Below are positions 15,640 to 24,017 of a stretch of DNA of 64,000 bases, piece by piece (the stretch's first letter is position 1; each line of letters begins with the position of its first letter). The stretch is taken from the NCBI RefSeq assembly GCF_014207375.1, contig NZ_JACHEE010000013.1, positions 62,001-126,000 of the forward strand, written 5' to 3'. The DNA comes from Arthrobacter sp. AZCC_0090 (lineage in GTDB: Bacteria > Actinomycetota > Actinomycetes > Actinomycetales > Micrococcaceae). Position numbers and translations under genes: made by a program. The notes below the pieces were generated by a model, which made no database searches, was not told the origin of the DNA, and saw nothing but the letters and a program-made list of their open reading frames with translations.

Positions 15640-17379
15640 TCAGCCGATGCTCGCCAGCACCTCTCCGCGCCCGACGGCGGCCCCTGGCTCTTGCGGACCA
15701 CGTGCCACGGTGCCGGAACGGTGGGCTGGGACAGTAGTTTCCATCTTCATGGCCTCCAACACCGCCACTGGTTGGCCAGCTTCCACGGCCACCCCGTCCT
15801 CGACCAGCCATTTCACCAGCGAGCCGGACATCGGGGAGGCCAGCCCGGCGTCGTCGGCCACCACGGGAGCCGCAGCCGAAGCCGCGGAACCACCACCGCC
15901 ACCGCCGCTCATCAGCGCTTCAAACAAACGGACGGGAAGTCCAAGCTGCACTGCCTTGCCGTCCAACTCCACCGTGAACGTGCTGCGTTCGAAACCGGGT
16001 GCCACACGGGTGATCTCCGGCGACGCGGCCAGCGCTTCGGCGAACTCGGTCTCAATCCACGTGGTGTAAACACCGAGCTTGTCCTCCGAGGCGAAGGCCT
16101 CGTGCCGGACCACGGCCCGGTGGAACGGCAGCACGGTGGGCAAACCCTTGATCTGCATCTCGTCCAGGGCAGCCTTGGCACGGCGTAAGGCCTGCTGCCG
16201 GTTTTCGCCACGGACAATCAGCTTCGCCAGAAGGGAATCGTACTCTCCGGGAACCACCGAGCCGGAGCGAACCCCGGAGTCCACCCGGATGCCCGGTCCG
16301 GTGGGTGCTTCGAACACGTCTACAGTGCCGGGGCCGGGCAGGAAGCCGCGGGCTGGATCCTCGGCGTTGAGGCGGAACTCGAAGGCGTGCCCTGTCGGTT
16401 CGGGGTCCTCGGTCAAGGTGAGGGTGCCGCCCGCGGCGATCCGGAATTGTTCGCGGACCAGGTCCACCCCGGAGGTTTCCTCGGTAACGGGATGCTCAAC
16501 CTGCAGGCGCGTGTTGACCTCCAGGAAAGAGATGGTGCCATCCACGGCCACGAGGTATTCGACGGTTCCGGCACCGTAGTATCCGGCCTCGCGGCAAATG
16601 GCCTTGGCCGACTCGTGGATGAGCGTGCGCTGTTCAGGGCTCAGGAAGGGTGCGGGGGCCTCTTCCACGAGCTTCTGGTTTCGGCGCTGCAGGGAGCAGT
16701 CGCGGGTTCCGAGGACCACAACGTTGCCGTGCATATCGGCGAGGACCTGGGCTTCGACGTGCCTTGGCTGGTCCAGGAAGCGCTCCACGAAGCATTCGTC
16801 GCGTCCGAACGCCACCTTGGATTCGCGCACTGCCGATTCGAAGGCGTCCTCGATGTCTTCCAGGCGTCGCGCAATCTTGAGCCCGCGCCCACCCCCGCCA
16901 AAAGCAGCCTTAATCGCCACGGGCATGCCGTATTCCAAGGCAAAAGCAAGGACCTCCGCCGCGTTGGCTACGGGCCCATCGCTGCCGGGAACCAGTGGAG
17001 CCCCGGCGCGGACGGCGATCTCGCGGGCCGTCACCTTATTGCCTAGCTCCCGGATCGACTGCGGCGCAGGGCCGATCCATGTGAGTCCCGCGTCGATCAC
17101 GGCCTGTGCAAAATCAGCGTTCTCGGACAGGAAGCCATATCCGGGATGCACGGCGTCCGCCCCGGCGCGGCGTGCGACATCGATCAGCTTTGCAATGTCC
17201 AGATAGGTCTCGGCGCCGGCGGACCCTCCCAGCGCGTAGGCCTCGTCGGCAAACCGTACGTGGAGGGCATCGGCGTCGGGATCCGAATACACGGCAACAG
17301 ACTGCAAGCCCTCGTCGGAGCAGGCACGCGCAATCCGCACGGCGATTTCGCCGCGGTTGGCGATCAGGACCTTTTTCAT
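15640..17379 (-). CDS. Biotin carboxylase with fused biotin carrier domain
   Basis: A 579-residue protein. The biotin-carboxylase ATP-grasp module (residues ~1-445) shows VLIANRGEIAVRIARAC, GGGGRGLKIARRLEDIE and EEAPAPFLSPEQR. A glycine-rich linker follows near residue 495. The C-terminal biotinyl domain carries EAMKMETTV, with the biotinylated Lys near residue 545. It uses ATP and bicarbonate to carboxylate biotin. This arrangement resembles acyl-CoA carboxylase alpha chains, but the partner here is the carboxyltransferase-like pxpBC gene rather than an acyl-CoA beta subunit. The start overlaps the pxpBC stop by 4 bases. A role in 5-oxoproline or urea/amide use is inferred from context. Confidence 0.85.
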   Translation of the reverse strand: MKKVLIANRGEIAVRIARACSDEGLQSVAVYSDPDADALHVRFADEAYALGGSAGAETYLDIAKLIDVARRAGADAVHPGYGFLSENADFAQAVIDAGLTWIGPAPQSIRELGNKVTAREIAVRAGAPLVPGSDGPVANAAEVLAFALEYGMPVAIKAAFGGGGRGLKIARRLEDIEDAFESAVRESKVAFGRDECFVERFLDQPRHVEAQVLADMHGNVVVLGTRDCSLQRRNQKLVEEAPAPFLSPEQRTLIHESAKAICREAGYYGAGTVEYLVAVDGTISFLEVNTRLQVEHPVTEETSGVDLVREQFRIAAGGTLTLTEDPEPTGHAFEFRLNAEDPARGFLPGPGTVDVFEAPTGPGIRVDSGVRSGSVVPGEYDSLLAKLIVRGENRQQALRRAKAALDEMQIKGLPTVLPFHRAVVRHEAFASEDKLGVYTTWIETEFAEALAASPEITRVAPGFERSTFTVELDGKAVQLGLPVRLFEALMSGGGGGGSAASAAAPVVADDAGLASPMSGSLVKWLVEDGVAVEAGQPVAVLEAMKMETTVPAHRSGTVARGPQEPGAAVGRGEVLASIG

Positions 17380-19013
17380 GGCTGGGTTCCTTCGGATACA
17401 GCGCCAGCAACGGCACCTTCAAGTGGTTCGAGGGTTGCGGGGTCCACGATCGTGAACCGCACGCTGTGACCGGGCGGCAGCTGCGCCGCCGTCGGTAGGT
17501 CTTCGGGTACGACGACGGCAATCACCGGATATCCGCCGGTCACTGGGTGGTCGGCCAGGAAGAGGACGGGATGGCCGCTGGGCGGCACTTGGAGTGCGCC
17601 GGCAACGGCGCCTTCGCTGGGGAGCTCGTCAACGCCGCGCCCGGGAGCACAGTTTCGTTCGAGGCGCCGGCCTGGGCTGCCGGGCATAAGCCTGACACCG
17701 ATCCTGTTGGACTGCTCGGTGGTGATCCAGCCCTGCTCCGTGAGCGCTTTGAGGGCTCCAGCGTCAAACCAGTCGTCCCGCGGGCCCAAGGTGACGCGGA
17801 GTTCCGCCGCGCCCGCTCTGAGCCGCAGAGTGGATTCCTCCGGGGTGCCGACCATCTGGAACAGCGGCGCTCTTCCAACTGGGAGGCGAGTCCCGACCGA
17901 CAACGGCGCGGGACCAATCCCGGACATCGCGTCGCTCGAGCGGCTGCCAAGAACCGGCTGCACGTCGAGCCCGCCCCGGACGGCAAGGTAGCTGCGGGCT
18001 CCTCGGGTAGCTGCGCCCAGGCTGAGGGTTTCGCCATCCAGCAGGGCGAACGGCGCGCACATGGCGGCCCGGCGTACTGAAACGCCCGAGGCGTCGAGGA
18101 TTTCAAGCGGCGCAACGGCTCCGACGATTGCGAGGACCTGATCGCCGTCGGCCTGGACGGAGAGTCCGCCCAGCACGTTTTCGATCACGGCGGCACCGGG
18201 TTCGTTGCCTACCAAACGGTTGGCCTGTCGGGCCGATTGCTGGTCCGCGGCACCCGCGGCGGACACTCCCAAGTCCCCCAGACCGGGGCGGCCGAGGTCC
18301 TGGATCAGGGATTGCAGGCCAGGTGAGCCAACCACCAAGGCGGGACCGGTGACTTCATCGGCAACCACCCGTGGCGAGGGCGTCACCTCAACCGCCTCCC
18401 GGACCGCCACATATCGGACCCTATCTCCCGGACGGACGAGCGCCGGCAACTCCCGCTCGAGGTCCCAGAGGACCGCCGTCGTGCGTCCAATCAACTGCCA
18501 GCCGCCCGGGGACTGCCGCGGGTAAACCGCGGAGAACGTGCCGCCGAGCGCCACGGACCCGGCCGGAACGGAGGTGCGGGGTGAGGTTCGACGAGGAACG
18601 TCGAGGCTGTGGTTCTCGCCGAGCAGATAGGTGAAGCCCGGCGCGAATCCGCCAAACGCGGCCGTCCAGAGCTGTCCAGTGTGGGCGGCCACGACCCCTT
18701 CCTCCCCCAGCCCGGTGAGCATGCCCACCTCGGCGAGGTCCTCGCCGTCGTACACCACCTCAATGGTGACCTCGCGGGAACTGTCTTGCGGCACCGCGCT
18801 CATGTCAACATGCCCGACGGCGGTGCGCGCAGCAAGTGCCTCGGCGTGCGTGCCGAACTTGAGTAGTACTGTCGCTGCCGCGGCGATCGCGTCGAGCTGG
18901 CCCGGAAGCGGCTCGGCGAGCAGCCGGGAATGGAACGCCAGCACGGAAGCGAGGTCGGAGAGTTCAACCAGCAGGGCGCGCGGACCAGACCAGCGTATTC
19001 CCGTGACGCTCAC
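17376..19013 (-). CDS. 5-oxoprolinase subunits B and C fused (allophanate-hydrolase-like / urea amidolyase family)
   Basis: A 545-residue fusion. Residues ~1-205 are the PxpB/KipI (AHS1) domain, with GEEGVVAAHTGQLWTAAFGG and GFAPGFTYLLGENHSLDVPR. Residues ~225-530 are the PxpC/KipA (AHS2) domain, with SPGLQSLIQDLGRPGLGDLG, GVSAAGAADQQSARQANRLV and SEGAVAGALQVPPSGHPVLF. With PxpA these form the ATP-dependent 5-oxoprolinase that opens pyroglutamate to glutamate. The genes overlap pxpA and the biotin carboxylase by 4 bases on each side. Fusion of B and C is common in actinobacteria. Confidence 0.88.
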   Translation of the reverse strand: MSVTGIRWSGPRALLVELSDLASVLAFHSRLLAEPLPGQLDAIAAAATVLLKFGTHAEALAARTAVGHVDMSAVPQDSSREVTIEVVYDGEDLAEVGMLTGLGEEGVVAAHTGQLWTAAFGGFAPGFTYLLGENHSLDVPRRTSPRTSVPAGSVALGGTFSAVYPRQSPGGWQLIGRTTAVLWDLERELPALVRPGDRVRYVAVREAVEVTPSPRVVADEVTGPALVVGSPGLQSLIQDLGRPGLGDLGVSAAGAADQQSARQANRLVGNEPGAAVIENVLGGLSVQADGDQVLAIVGAVAPLEILDASGVSVRRAAMCAPFALLDGETLSLGAATRGARSYLAVRGGLDVQPVLGSRSSDAMSGIGPAPLSVGTRLPVGRAPLFQMVGTPEESTLRLRAGAAELRVTLGPRDDWFDAGALKALTEQGWITTEQSNRIGVRLMPGSPGRRLERNCAPGRGVDELPSEGAVAGALQVPPSGHPVLFLADHPVTGGYPVIAVVVPEDLPTAAQLPPGHSVRFTIVDPATLEPLEGAVAGAVSEGTQP

Positions 19014-19768
19014 GCGAAGCTCCGCACGGTGACTCCAGCGGCTTCGAGCCCGGAGCGGACGGCGGCTGCCATGGCGACCGCGCCGGGAGTGTCTCCGTGG
19101 ACGCAGATGCTTTCGGCGTGGACGTCCAGCACGGAACCGTCGCGGGCCACGATTTTGCCCTCTGTTGCCAGGCGGACCATGTTCTCCGTGATGGCAGCGT
19201 GATCGTGCAGAACGGCGCCCTCTTCGCGGCGGGATACCAAGGTGCCGTCCGGGTTGTAGGCGCGGTCAGCGAAGGCTTCGGCGACGGCTCGGAGGCCCTT
19301 GGCTTCGGCTTTGGCGAGGGCTACCGAACCCGGCAGGAGAAGGAGTGGGAGTCCGGGACTAAAGGCATGGACGGCGTCGGCTACTGCCTGGGCGTGGACC
19401 TCGTGGTGGACGATCGTGTTGTAAAGGGCACCGTGCGGTTTGACGTACTTGACCTCGGCACCGGCAGCACCTGCCAGGGCCTGAAGCGCGCCGAGTTGGT
19501 AGAGAACGTCGTCGGCCAGTTCCGTGGCGGAGCAGTCCAGGAAGCGTCGGCCAAAGCCTGCGAGGTCCCGGTAGCCTACGTGCGCACCGATCGTCACTCC
19601 GGCAGCGACTGCTTCACGGCACGTGCTGGCGATGGTGCTGGGGTCCCCGGCGTGGAATCCGCAAGCCACGTTGGCGCTCGACACGTAGCGGAAGACTGGG
19701 GCGTCGTTGCCCATGGTCCAGTTGCCGAAGGATTCTCCGACGTCGCTGTTGAGGTCGATATAAGGCAT
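19010..19768 (-). CDS. pxpA: LamB/YcsF family 5-oxoprolinase subunit A
   Basis: A 252-residue protein starting MPYIDLNSDVGESFGNWTMG, the metal-site signature of LamB/YcsF. Further family segments are VSSANVACGFHAGDPSTIA, HVGYRDLAGFGRRFLD, VKYVKPHGALYNTIVH and ESICVHGDTPGAVAMA. PxpA joins PxpB/C to hydrolyse 5-oxoproline to glutamate in the cytosol. It is the first gene of the operon; a palindromic operator lies about 50 bases upstream. Confidence 0.93.
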   Translation of the reverse strand: MPYIDLNSDVGESFGNWTMGNDAPVFRYVSSANVACGFHAGDPSTIASTCREAVAAGVTIGAHVGYRDLAGFGRRFLDCSATELADDVLYQLGALQALAGAAGAEVKYVKPHGALYNTIVHHEVHAQAVADAVHAFSPGLPLLLLPGSVALAKAEAKGLRAVAEAFADRAYNPDGTLVSRREEGAVLHDHAAITENMVRLATEGKIVARDGSVLDVHAESICVHGDTPGAVAMAAAVRSGLEAAGVTVRSFA

Positions 19769-19816
19769 TGTGATCCCCGTCTCAGGTTGAATACCTCACT
19801 ATCATGCCTGAAACGC

Positions 19817-19837
19817 CAAGATTGTTCAACAATCTTG
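19817..19837. promoter_or_regulatory. 21-bp palindromic operator upstream of pxpA
   Basis: CAAGATTGTT and AACAATCTTG flank one central base: a perfect palindrome 48 bases before the pxpA ATG. The core TTGTTCAACAA has the size and symmetry of GntR/FCD operators. It overlaps a possible -35 region (TTGAAC on the minus strand, with CATGAT about 17 bases on), which would fit repression by the linked GntR protein. Confidence 0.65.
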
Positions 19838-19866
19838 AAGGGGAAGTCGGGGGTTGGGATTCGGTG

Positions 19867-19913
19867 CGTGAGATCTCGGCCCTTTCGGAGTGCGAAAGGG
19901 CCGAGATCTCACG
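19867..19913. terminator. Perfect 21-bp stem hairpin between the puo-like gene and pxpA
   Basis: The arm at 19867-19887 (starting CGTGAGATCTCGGCC) is exactly complementary to 19893-19913 across a 5-base loop. Read on the minus strand it follows the amine oxidase stop by about 20 bases, so it can terminate that transcript before the pxp promoter. It lacks a T-run. A dispersed palindromic element is the alternative. Confidence 0.6.
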
Positions 19914-19933
19914 GGTGGATTTAGTAACGCTTC

Positions 19934-21325
19934 CTAAGCGACCGGAACCGCGGCGACGAGGTTGTTGGCGTTGACGATCCGGGCGGCGGTTGCCTGGCCC
20001 ATCCGGACTGCGCCGTCCACGTGCTGGTAGCCTTCCGCAGCCAGATCGGAGGAGGACCAGTAGATAGGTCCGACGTTGGCGTGCTGGTCCTTGCCGTAGC
20101 GGTGCAAGCCGCCAAGGTCGTAACTAGACGCGTAGGCTCCTCGGGTCCATTCCTCGGAACCCCAATCGGATTCGTAGTAGACCTCGGCGTCCAGGGCCTT
20201 CTCGCCAAGGAAGCCCGCGATCGACTCAAGGACGGCCTTCTTGCGGTCTTCTGCGCTCAGTTCGAAGACGGCGTCTGCCTTTTCGTCCGAGATGAAGCCC
20301 ACCAGGGTGCCACGAGTGTCTCCGTGGTTGGTGTTGTCGTAGACCTCCTGGACCAGGGCGTCGGCGCCGAAACCCGTGCCGGACAGCCCGTCTTCACGCC
20401 AGAACGGCGTGCTGTAGACGGCGTGGACCTTGATGACCAAGCCGAGGGACTGGTGCTGGTGCATCTGGTGCTGGCGGCGAGGGAGCGGCGGGTTGAAGGA
20501 CACGCGGGAGTACAGGTTCGGCGGGACGGCCATGATGACGAACCGTGCATTGACGGTTGCGCGCTCGGACTCAACGGTGACGCGGTGGCCTTCACCGGCC
20601 GGCTCCCAATTGATGGTGCGGACCGGGCTGTTAAGTACGACGTCGTCGCCCAACTCTGCGGCGATCAGCAGGGAAACCTGCTGCATGCCGCCGATAACAC
20701 GCTTGTCCAGGATGAAGTCTTCGTCTGTGAGGTTGGAGAAGGAACCTGCCGAAGCCGCCATCAGCACTGCCTGCAGTGCCGAGAAAGCGTGTGCCGGCTT
20801 GGTGAGCATTCCGCCGGCGATGAAGAGGCCGATGTTGTTGCAGGCTTCCTCGTCCGTCGAGTTCTGGCGCAGCCAGTGGTGGAAGGAGATGGTGTCCAAT
20901 TCGCGCGCCTTCGGGTGGGCCCAGGGTTCTTCGGCGCCAATCTCGGCGGCAAGGCTGTCCAGGATGGCGGTGAGCTTGTCCATTTCGGCTGCGGTGGTCT
21001 CGCTGACCGGGAAGGAAGCCCCGGTGTAGCGGGTGCGGCTTCCGTCCGGTGCCAAGTACACCGATTCGCCGTCGCGATAGCGGGAGTACATCTTCAGGCC
21101 CAGCTCGTCCAAGAGCCCCATGAGCGCGGTCTGGTCCGGGGACACCCATTGTCCACCGATTTCCAGCATGGCCCCGTCAATGGTGTCGGTCCAGGTGCGG
21201 CCACCGACGCGGTCACGGGCTTCAAGCACCGCAACGCTGAGTCCGGCCTTCTTCAGTTCGCGTGCGGCCGTCAACCCCGACGGACCGGCACCGACAATTA
21301 CGACGTCGCGATCAAGATTCAACAT
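19934..21325 (-). CDS. Flavin monoamine oxidase, putrescine-oxidase-like
   Basis: A 463-residue flavoprotein. The N-terminal FAD dinucleotide fold reads VVIVGAGPSGLTAARELKKA, followed by LEARDRVGGRTWT and the flavin-contacting GGQWVSPDQTALM. The C-terminus has the second FAD segment (DGAVRMGQATAARIV). Aromatic and acidic pocket residues and overall length match bacterial putrescine oxidases of Kocuria, Rhodococcus and Arthrobacter, which turn putrescine into 4-aminobutanal plus H2O2. The ATG is preceded by AGAAAGGAC. It is divergent from a TetR regulator with a palindrome over the promoter. Another primary-amine substrate is possible. Confidence 0.88.
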   Translation of the reverse strand: MLNLDRDVVIVGAGPSGLTAARELKKAGLSVAVLEARDRVGGRTWTDTIDGAMLEIGGQWVSPDQTALMGLLDELGLKMYSRYRDGESVYLAPDGSRTRYTGASFPVSETTAAEMDKLTAILDSLAAEIGAEEPWAHPKARELDTISFHHWLRQNSTDEEACNNIGLFIAGGMLTKPAHAFSALQAVLMAASAGSFSNLTDEDFILDKRVIGGMQQVSLLIAAELGDDVVLNSPVRTINWEPAGEGHRVTVESERATVNARFVIMAVPPNLYSRVSFNPPLPRRQHQMHQHQSLGLVIKVHAVYSTPFWREDGLSGTGFGADALVQEVYDNTNHGDTRGTLVGFISDEKADAVFELSAEDRKKAVLESIAGFLGEKALDAEVYYESDWGSEEWTRGAYASSYDLGGLHRYGKDQHANVGPIYWSSSDLAAEGYQHVDGAVRMGQATAARIVNANNLVAAVPVA

Positions 21326-21361
21326 GATGTCCTTTCTGTGGCCGTCCCCGTTGGCTGACCA

Positions 21362-21384
21362 ATAAATGAATGCCGTTCATTTAT
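21362..21384. promoter_or_regulatory. TetR-type operator between the amine oxidase and its regulator
   Basis: ATAAATGAA and TTCATTTAT are perfect 9-bp arms separated by TGCCG. The site sits 37 bases before the oxidase start and 80 bases before the tetR start, so one bound dimer could control both promoters. Confidence 0.75.
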
Positions 21385-21464
21385 CCCAACTGTAGCTGGA
21401 TTGGCCGCGGCTGTGAAGACCCCAGTGGAATAATGCTGGTGACAAGCCTCCAGAAAGGTCAGCG

Positions 21465-22139
21465 ATGCCTGCACCCACCCCCGCTCCCGGCGAGACCAAA
21501 GCGCGCCGCAGGGCGGGCCGGCCAATGGCGGCGGTCCTGGGCCAGGACGGAATTACTGCCGCGGCGCTCGAACTGGTCATCAAGAAGGGCTACGACGGCC
21601 TCACCATGGCCGCACTCGCCCGATCCCTGGGCGTGGCGCCGTCGGCCCTCTACAACCACGTGTCCTCGAAAGACGACGTCCTCAAGCTAGTGGAAGAGGA
21701 TCTGATGTCCAAGGTGGACTTCGGCGGATTCAGCACGCTGCCCTGGGAGGACGCCGTCCGGCAGTGGGCCTATTCCTACCGCGGTATTTTCGCAAGGCAC
21801 ACCCCCTTGATCTCGGTGATCGCGGTCCTTCCGGTGACGGACGCCCCACAGACCCTCGCCATGTACGAGGCCGTCACCGAGGGGTTCCTGCGCGCAGGGT
21901 TCCCTGAGCAGCAAATCATCCCGTGCATCGTGGCCCTTGAGGCCTACATTTTCGGAGCCGCTTTCGACGCGAACGCTCCGGCGGACATTTTCGATTCTGG
22001 CAAGCTGGCCGACTCTACTCCGCATTTCACCTCGGCGGTCCGGAGCCTGGGTCCCGAGCGGAACAACTACCCTTCGGACCTCGCGTTCAGCATGGGCTTG
22101 GATGCCCTGATCGCCGGGCTCGGGGCGCTGCGGGATTAG
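21465..22139 (+). CDS. TetR/AcrR-family transcriptional regulator
   Basis: A 224-residue regulator. The helix-turn-helix at residues ~20-70 reads AAALELVIKKGYDGLTMAAL and RSLGVAPSALYNHVSSKDDV. The remainder is the helical ligand domain of the TetR_C subgroup (WEDAVRQWAYSYRGIFARHT; YEAVTEGFLRAGFPEQQI). Family members usually repress a divergent gene and release on ligand binding; here the target is the amine oxidase, and the ligand may be an amine or its aldehyde. Confidence 0.9.
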   Translation: MPAPTPAPGETKARRRAGRPMAAVLGQDGITAAALELVIKKGYDGLTMAALARSLGVAPSALYNHVSSKDDVLKLVEEDLMSKVDFGGFSTLPWEDAVRQWAYSYRGIFARHTPLISVIAVLPVTDAPQTLAMYEAVTEGFLRAGFPEQQIIPCIVALEAYIFGAAFDANAPADIFDSGKLADSTPHFTSAVRSLGPERNNYPSDLAFSMGLDALIAGLGALRD

Positions 22140-22283
22140 CGCCCTATAGTCGACGGGCCGCGCCGTCCTGACCCCTTTTGAATTCAGAAAGCGCTTGCGA
22201 CGCGGCGAGCCGCATCATTTCGACGCCGGAGCGCGGCAATCAGGGCCAGGAGGGCACGGGCTCCGCAGTTGTCGGGTTAAACT

Positions 22284-22315
22284 AAGGAACCCCGATCCAA
22301 AGACCGGGGTTCCTT
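22284..22315 (-). terminator. Terminator downstream of tRNA-Leu
   Basis: AAGGAACCCCG pairs with CGGGGTTCCTT (11 bp) around a 10-base loop. It begins 10 bases past the tRNA 3' end on the minus strand and is followed there by a short T-rich stretch. It can also act on read-through from the tetR side. Confidence 0.8.
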
Positions 22316-22324
22316 TAAATTGCG

Positions 22325-22407
22325 TGCGCGAGGGGGGATTTGAACCCCCACACCCTTTCGGATACTGGCACCTGAAGCCAGCGCGTCTGCCGTTCCGCCA
22401 CTCGCGC
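22325..22407 (-). tRNA. tRNA-Leu (anticodon CAG)
   Basis: Acceptor GCGCGAG pairs with CTCGCGC. The anticodon arm is CTGGC-TTCAGGT-GCCAG, giving CAG. A long variable arm (TATCCGAAAGGGTG) marks a class II tRNA, and the T-arm carries GGTTCAAATC. The 3' CCA is not encoded. It sits divergently from fhaA, as in other actinobacteria. Confidence 0.95.
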
Positions 22408-22782
22408 GCAACTTCTTTCGCCCGGGACACACCAGGTTTCCCCGGCCTCACCCCTGCGAAAGCAGCGAGATCAAGCATAACGGACAATCACTTGAAAACA
22501 CCAATCGACCAAGGATGGGGCCGTAAGAACCTCCCAGATCCGCGGATTGTTGGATCCGCGCAGGATGCAGAAATCATGCGGCAAGTGAACCGAAACAGGG
22601 AGCGCAAGCGAACTTTTCTGGTCTTCCGGGCGTTGTGGAATAAGGCCATTCACAGTCTTGCCCAGTAGTATCTGGATTGTGGACAGCCTCTTCGCGTGCG
22701 CTCCGGCAACTGCATGGAGCGCCTGCAGGGATTCGTCCTGACCACTCATACTGCAGCGCAACGAAACGGAAGGAGAAGGACC

Positions 22783-23526
22783 TTGGGTTTGCTTGACAGA
22801 GTTGAACGCGGCATCGAAAAGGCCGTCCGGGGCGTCTTCTCCACCGGGTCGCGTGCGCGTGTGGAGCCAGTGGAGATAGCCAGCAGACTTCGCCGTGAAC
22901 TGGACAATAAGTCCATCACGATCGCCGCCGGCCGGACCTTGGCTCCCAACGTCTTCGAGGTCCTCTTGAGCAATGAAGACTTCGGTCGCGCCCAAGAATG
23001 GGGAACTCCCCTGGCCGAAGAATTGTGCGACGTCGTGATACAGCACGTGCGCAGCCAAGGCTACGTCCTTCAGGGACCGGTTCGGATTTCCTTCCGCCAC
23101 GACGAAGTCCAGCGCGAGGGCCACTTCGAAATCACCTCCAGCACTGAAAAGTCCAACGGCTCCGCGGCGCCTGCTGCTCCGAGACCCAATGTCCCTGCAG
23201 CCCCGAGTCGCGAACCCACACGGCTCCAGCCTGTCCTGGACATTGGTGGACAGCGCTATTCCCTTAACGCTCCTTCCGTCGTGCTGGGCAGGTCCTCCGA
23301 GGCCGACATCCTGGTGGACGATACCGGTGTTTCGCGCAAGCACCTCGAAATCCAGACGGCGGCCGGGGTTGTCCGCGCTGTGGACCTCGGTTCCACCAAC
23401 GGAAGTTATGTCAACGGCCACAAAGTGGACGGTAGTGTGGAACTTACGGACGGATCCACCATCACCATGGGACGGACCAAGATCATTTTCAGACTTCTTT
23501 CCCTGCCTTCTGGTGGGCGCCCGTGA
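22783..23526 (+). CDS. fhaA: DUF3662 and FHA domain protein
   Basis: A 247-residue protein. Residues 1-115 are DUF3662 (LLDRVERGIEKAVRGVFSTG; VEPVEIASRLRRELDNKS). A Pro/Ala linker precedes the C-terminal FHA domain (VLGRSSEADILVDDTGVSRK; DLGSTNGSYVNGHKVDGSVE), which binds phosphothreonine peptides. In mycobacteria FhaA helps tether cell-wall machinery (MviN, PbpA) to kinase signalling. The start is the TTG at 22783, with GGAAGGAGAAGG just upstream and the family's usual beginning xGLLDRVERG. It overlaps fhaB by 4 bases. Confidence 0.92.
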   Translation: MGLLDRVERGIEKAVRGVFSTGSRARVEPVEIASRLRRELDNKSITIAAGRTLAPNVFEVLLSNEDFGRAQEWGTPLAEELCDVVIQHVRSQGYVLQGPVRISFRHDEVQREGHFEITSSTEKSNGSAAPAAPRPNVPAAPSREPTRLQPVLDIGGQRYSLNAPSVVLGRSSEADILVDDTGVSRKHLEIQTAAGVVRAVDLGSTNGSYVNGHKVDGSVELTDGSTITMGRTKIIFRLLSLPSGGRP

Positions 23527-24014
23527 GCGACATCAGCGAACTGACCATCACCGCACTCCGTTTCGGCTTCCTCCTGCTGCTGTGGGTGTTGATCTTCAGC
23601 ATCGTTTCGACGATGCGTCGAGATCTCGTGATCGGCCGCAAAGCTGCCATGGGAACGCCGACGGCGCGCGAAGTACGGAAGCATCCGGAGCTCGCTCCAG
23701 CGCCGCCCCAGCCCGTGAAGCAGCAGGCGCGTCAGCTCGTCGTCGTCGAGGGTCCCCTCAAGGGGACCACGGTTCCTTTGGCTGCGAGCCCCATCCTGCT
23801 GGGCCGCGCGCAAGAAGCCACGCTGGTCCTTGAGGATGACTACGCCTCGGGCCGGCATGCGCGTCTGTTCCCCCAGGGCAGCCGATGGTTCATCGAAGAC
23901 CTCGGCTCCACCAACGGCACCTACCTTGCCGACCAACAGTTGACCCGCGCCCTGCCGGTGGAGCTTGGCGTCCCCGTGAGGATCGGCAAGACGGTCATCG
24001 AATTGAGGGCGTAG
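23523..24014 (+). CDS. fhaB: Membrane-anchored FHA domain protein
   Basis: A 163-residue protein with an N-terminal transmembrane helix (residues ~10-30, FGFLLLLWVLIFSIVSTM). A C-terminal FHA domain follows (ILLGRAQEATLVLEDDYASG, RHARLF, DLGSTNGTYL). It is the counterpart of mycobacterial FhaB/FipA, a phosphothreonine reader at the division site. It overlaps fhaA and lies 3 bases before pstP. Confidence 0.93.
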   Translation: MSDISELTITALRFGFLLLLWVLIFSIVSTMRRDLVIGRKAAMGTPTAREVRKHPELAPAPPQPVKQQARQLVVVEGPLKGTTVPLAASPILLGRAQEATLVLEDDYASGRHARLFPQGSRWFIEDLGSTNGTYLADQQLTRALPVELGVPVRIGKTVIELRA

Positions 24015-24017
24015 CCC

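Noticed and set aside
22471..23421. Minus-strand frame of 316 codons opposite fhaA
   Set aside because: Antisense to the DUF3662 and FHA motifs of fhaA; no features of its own.
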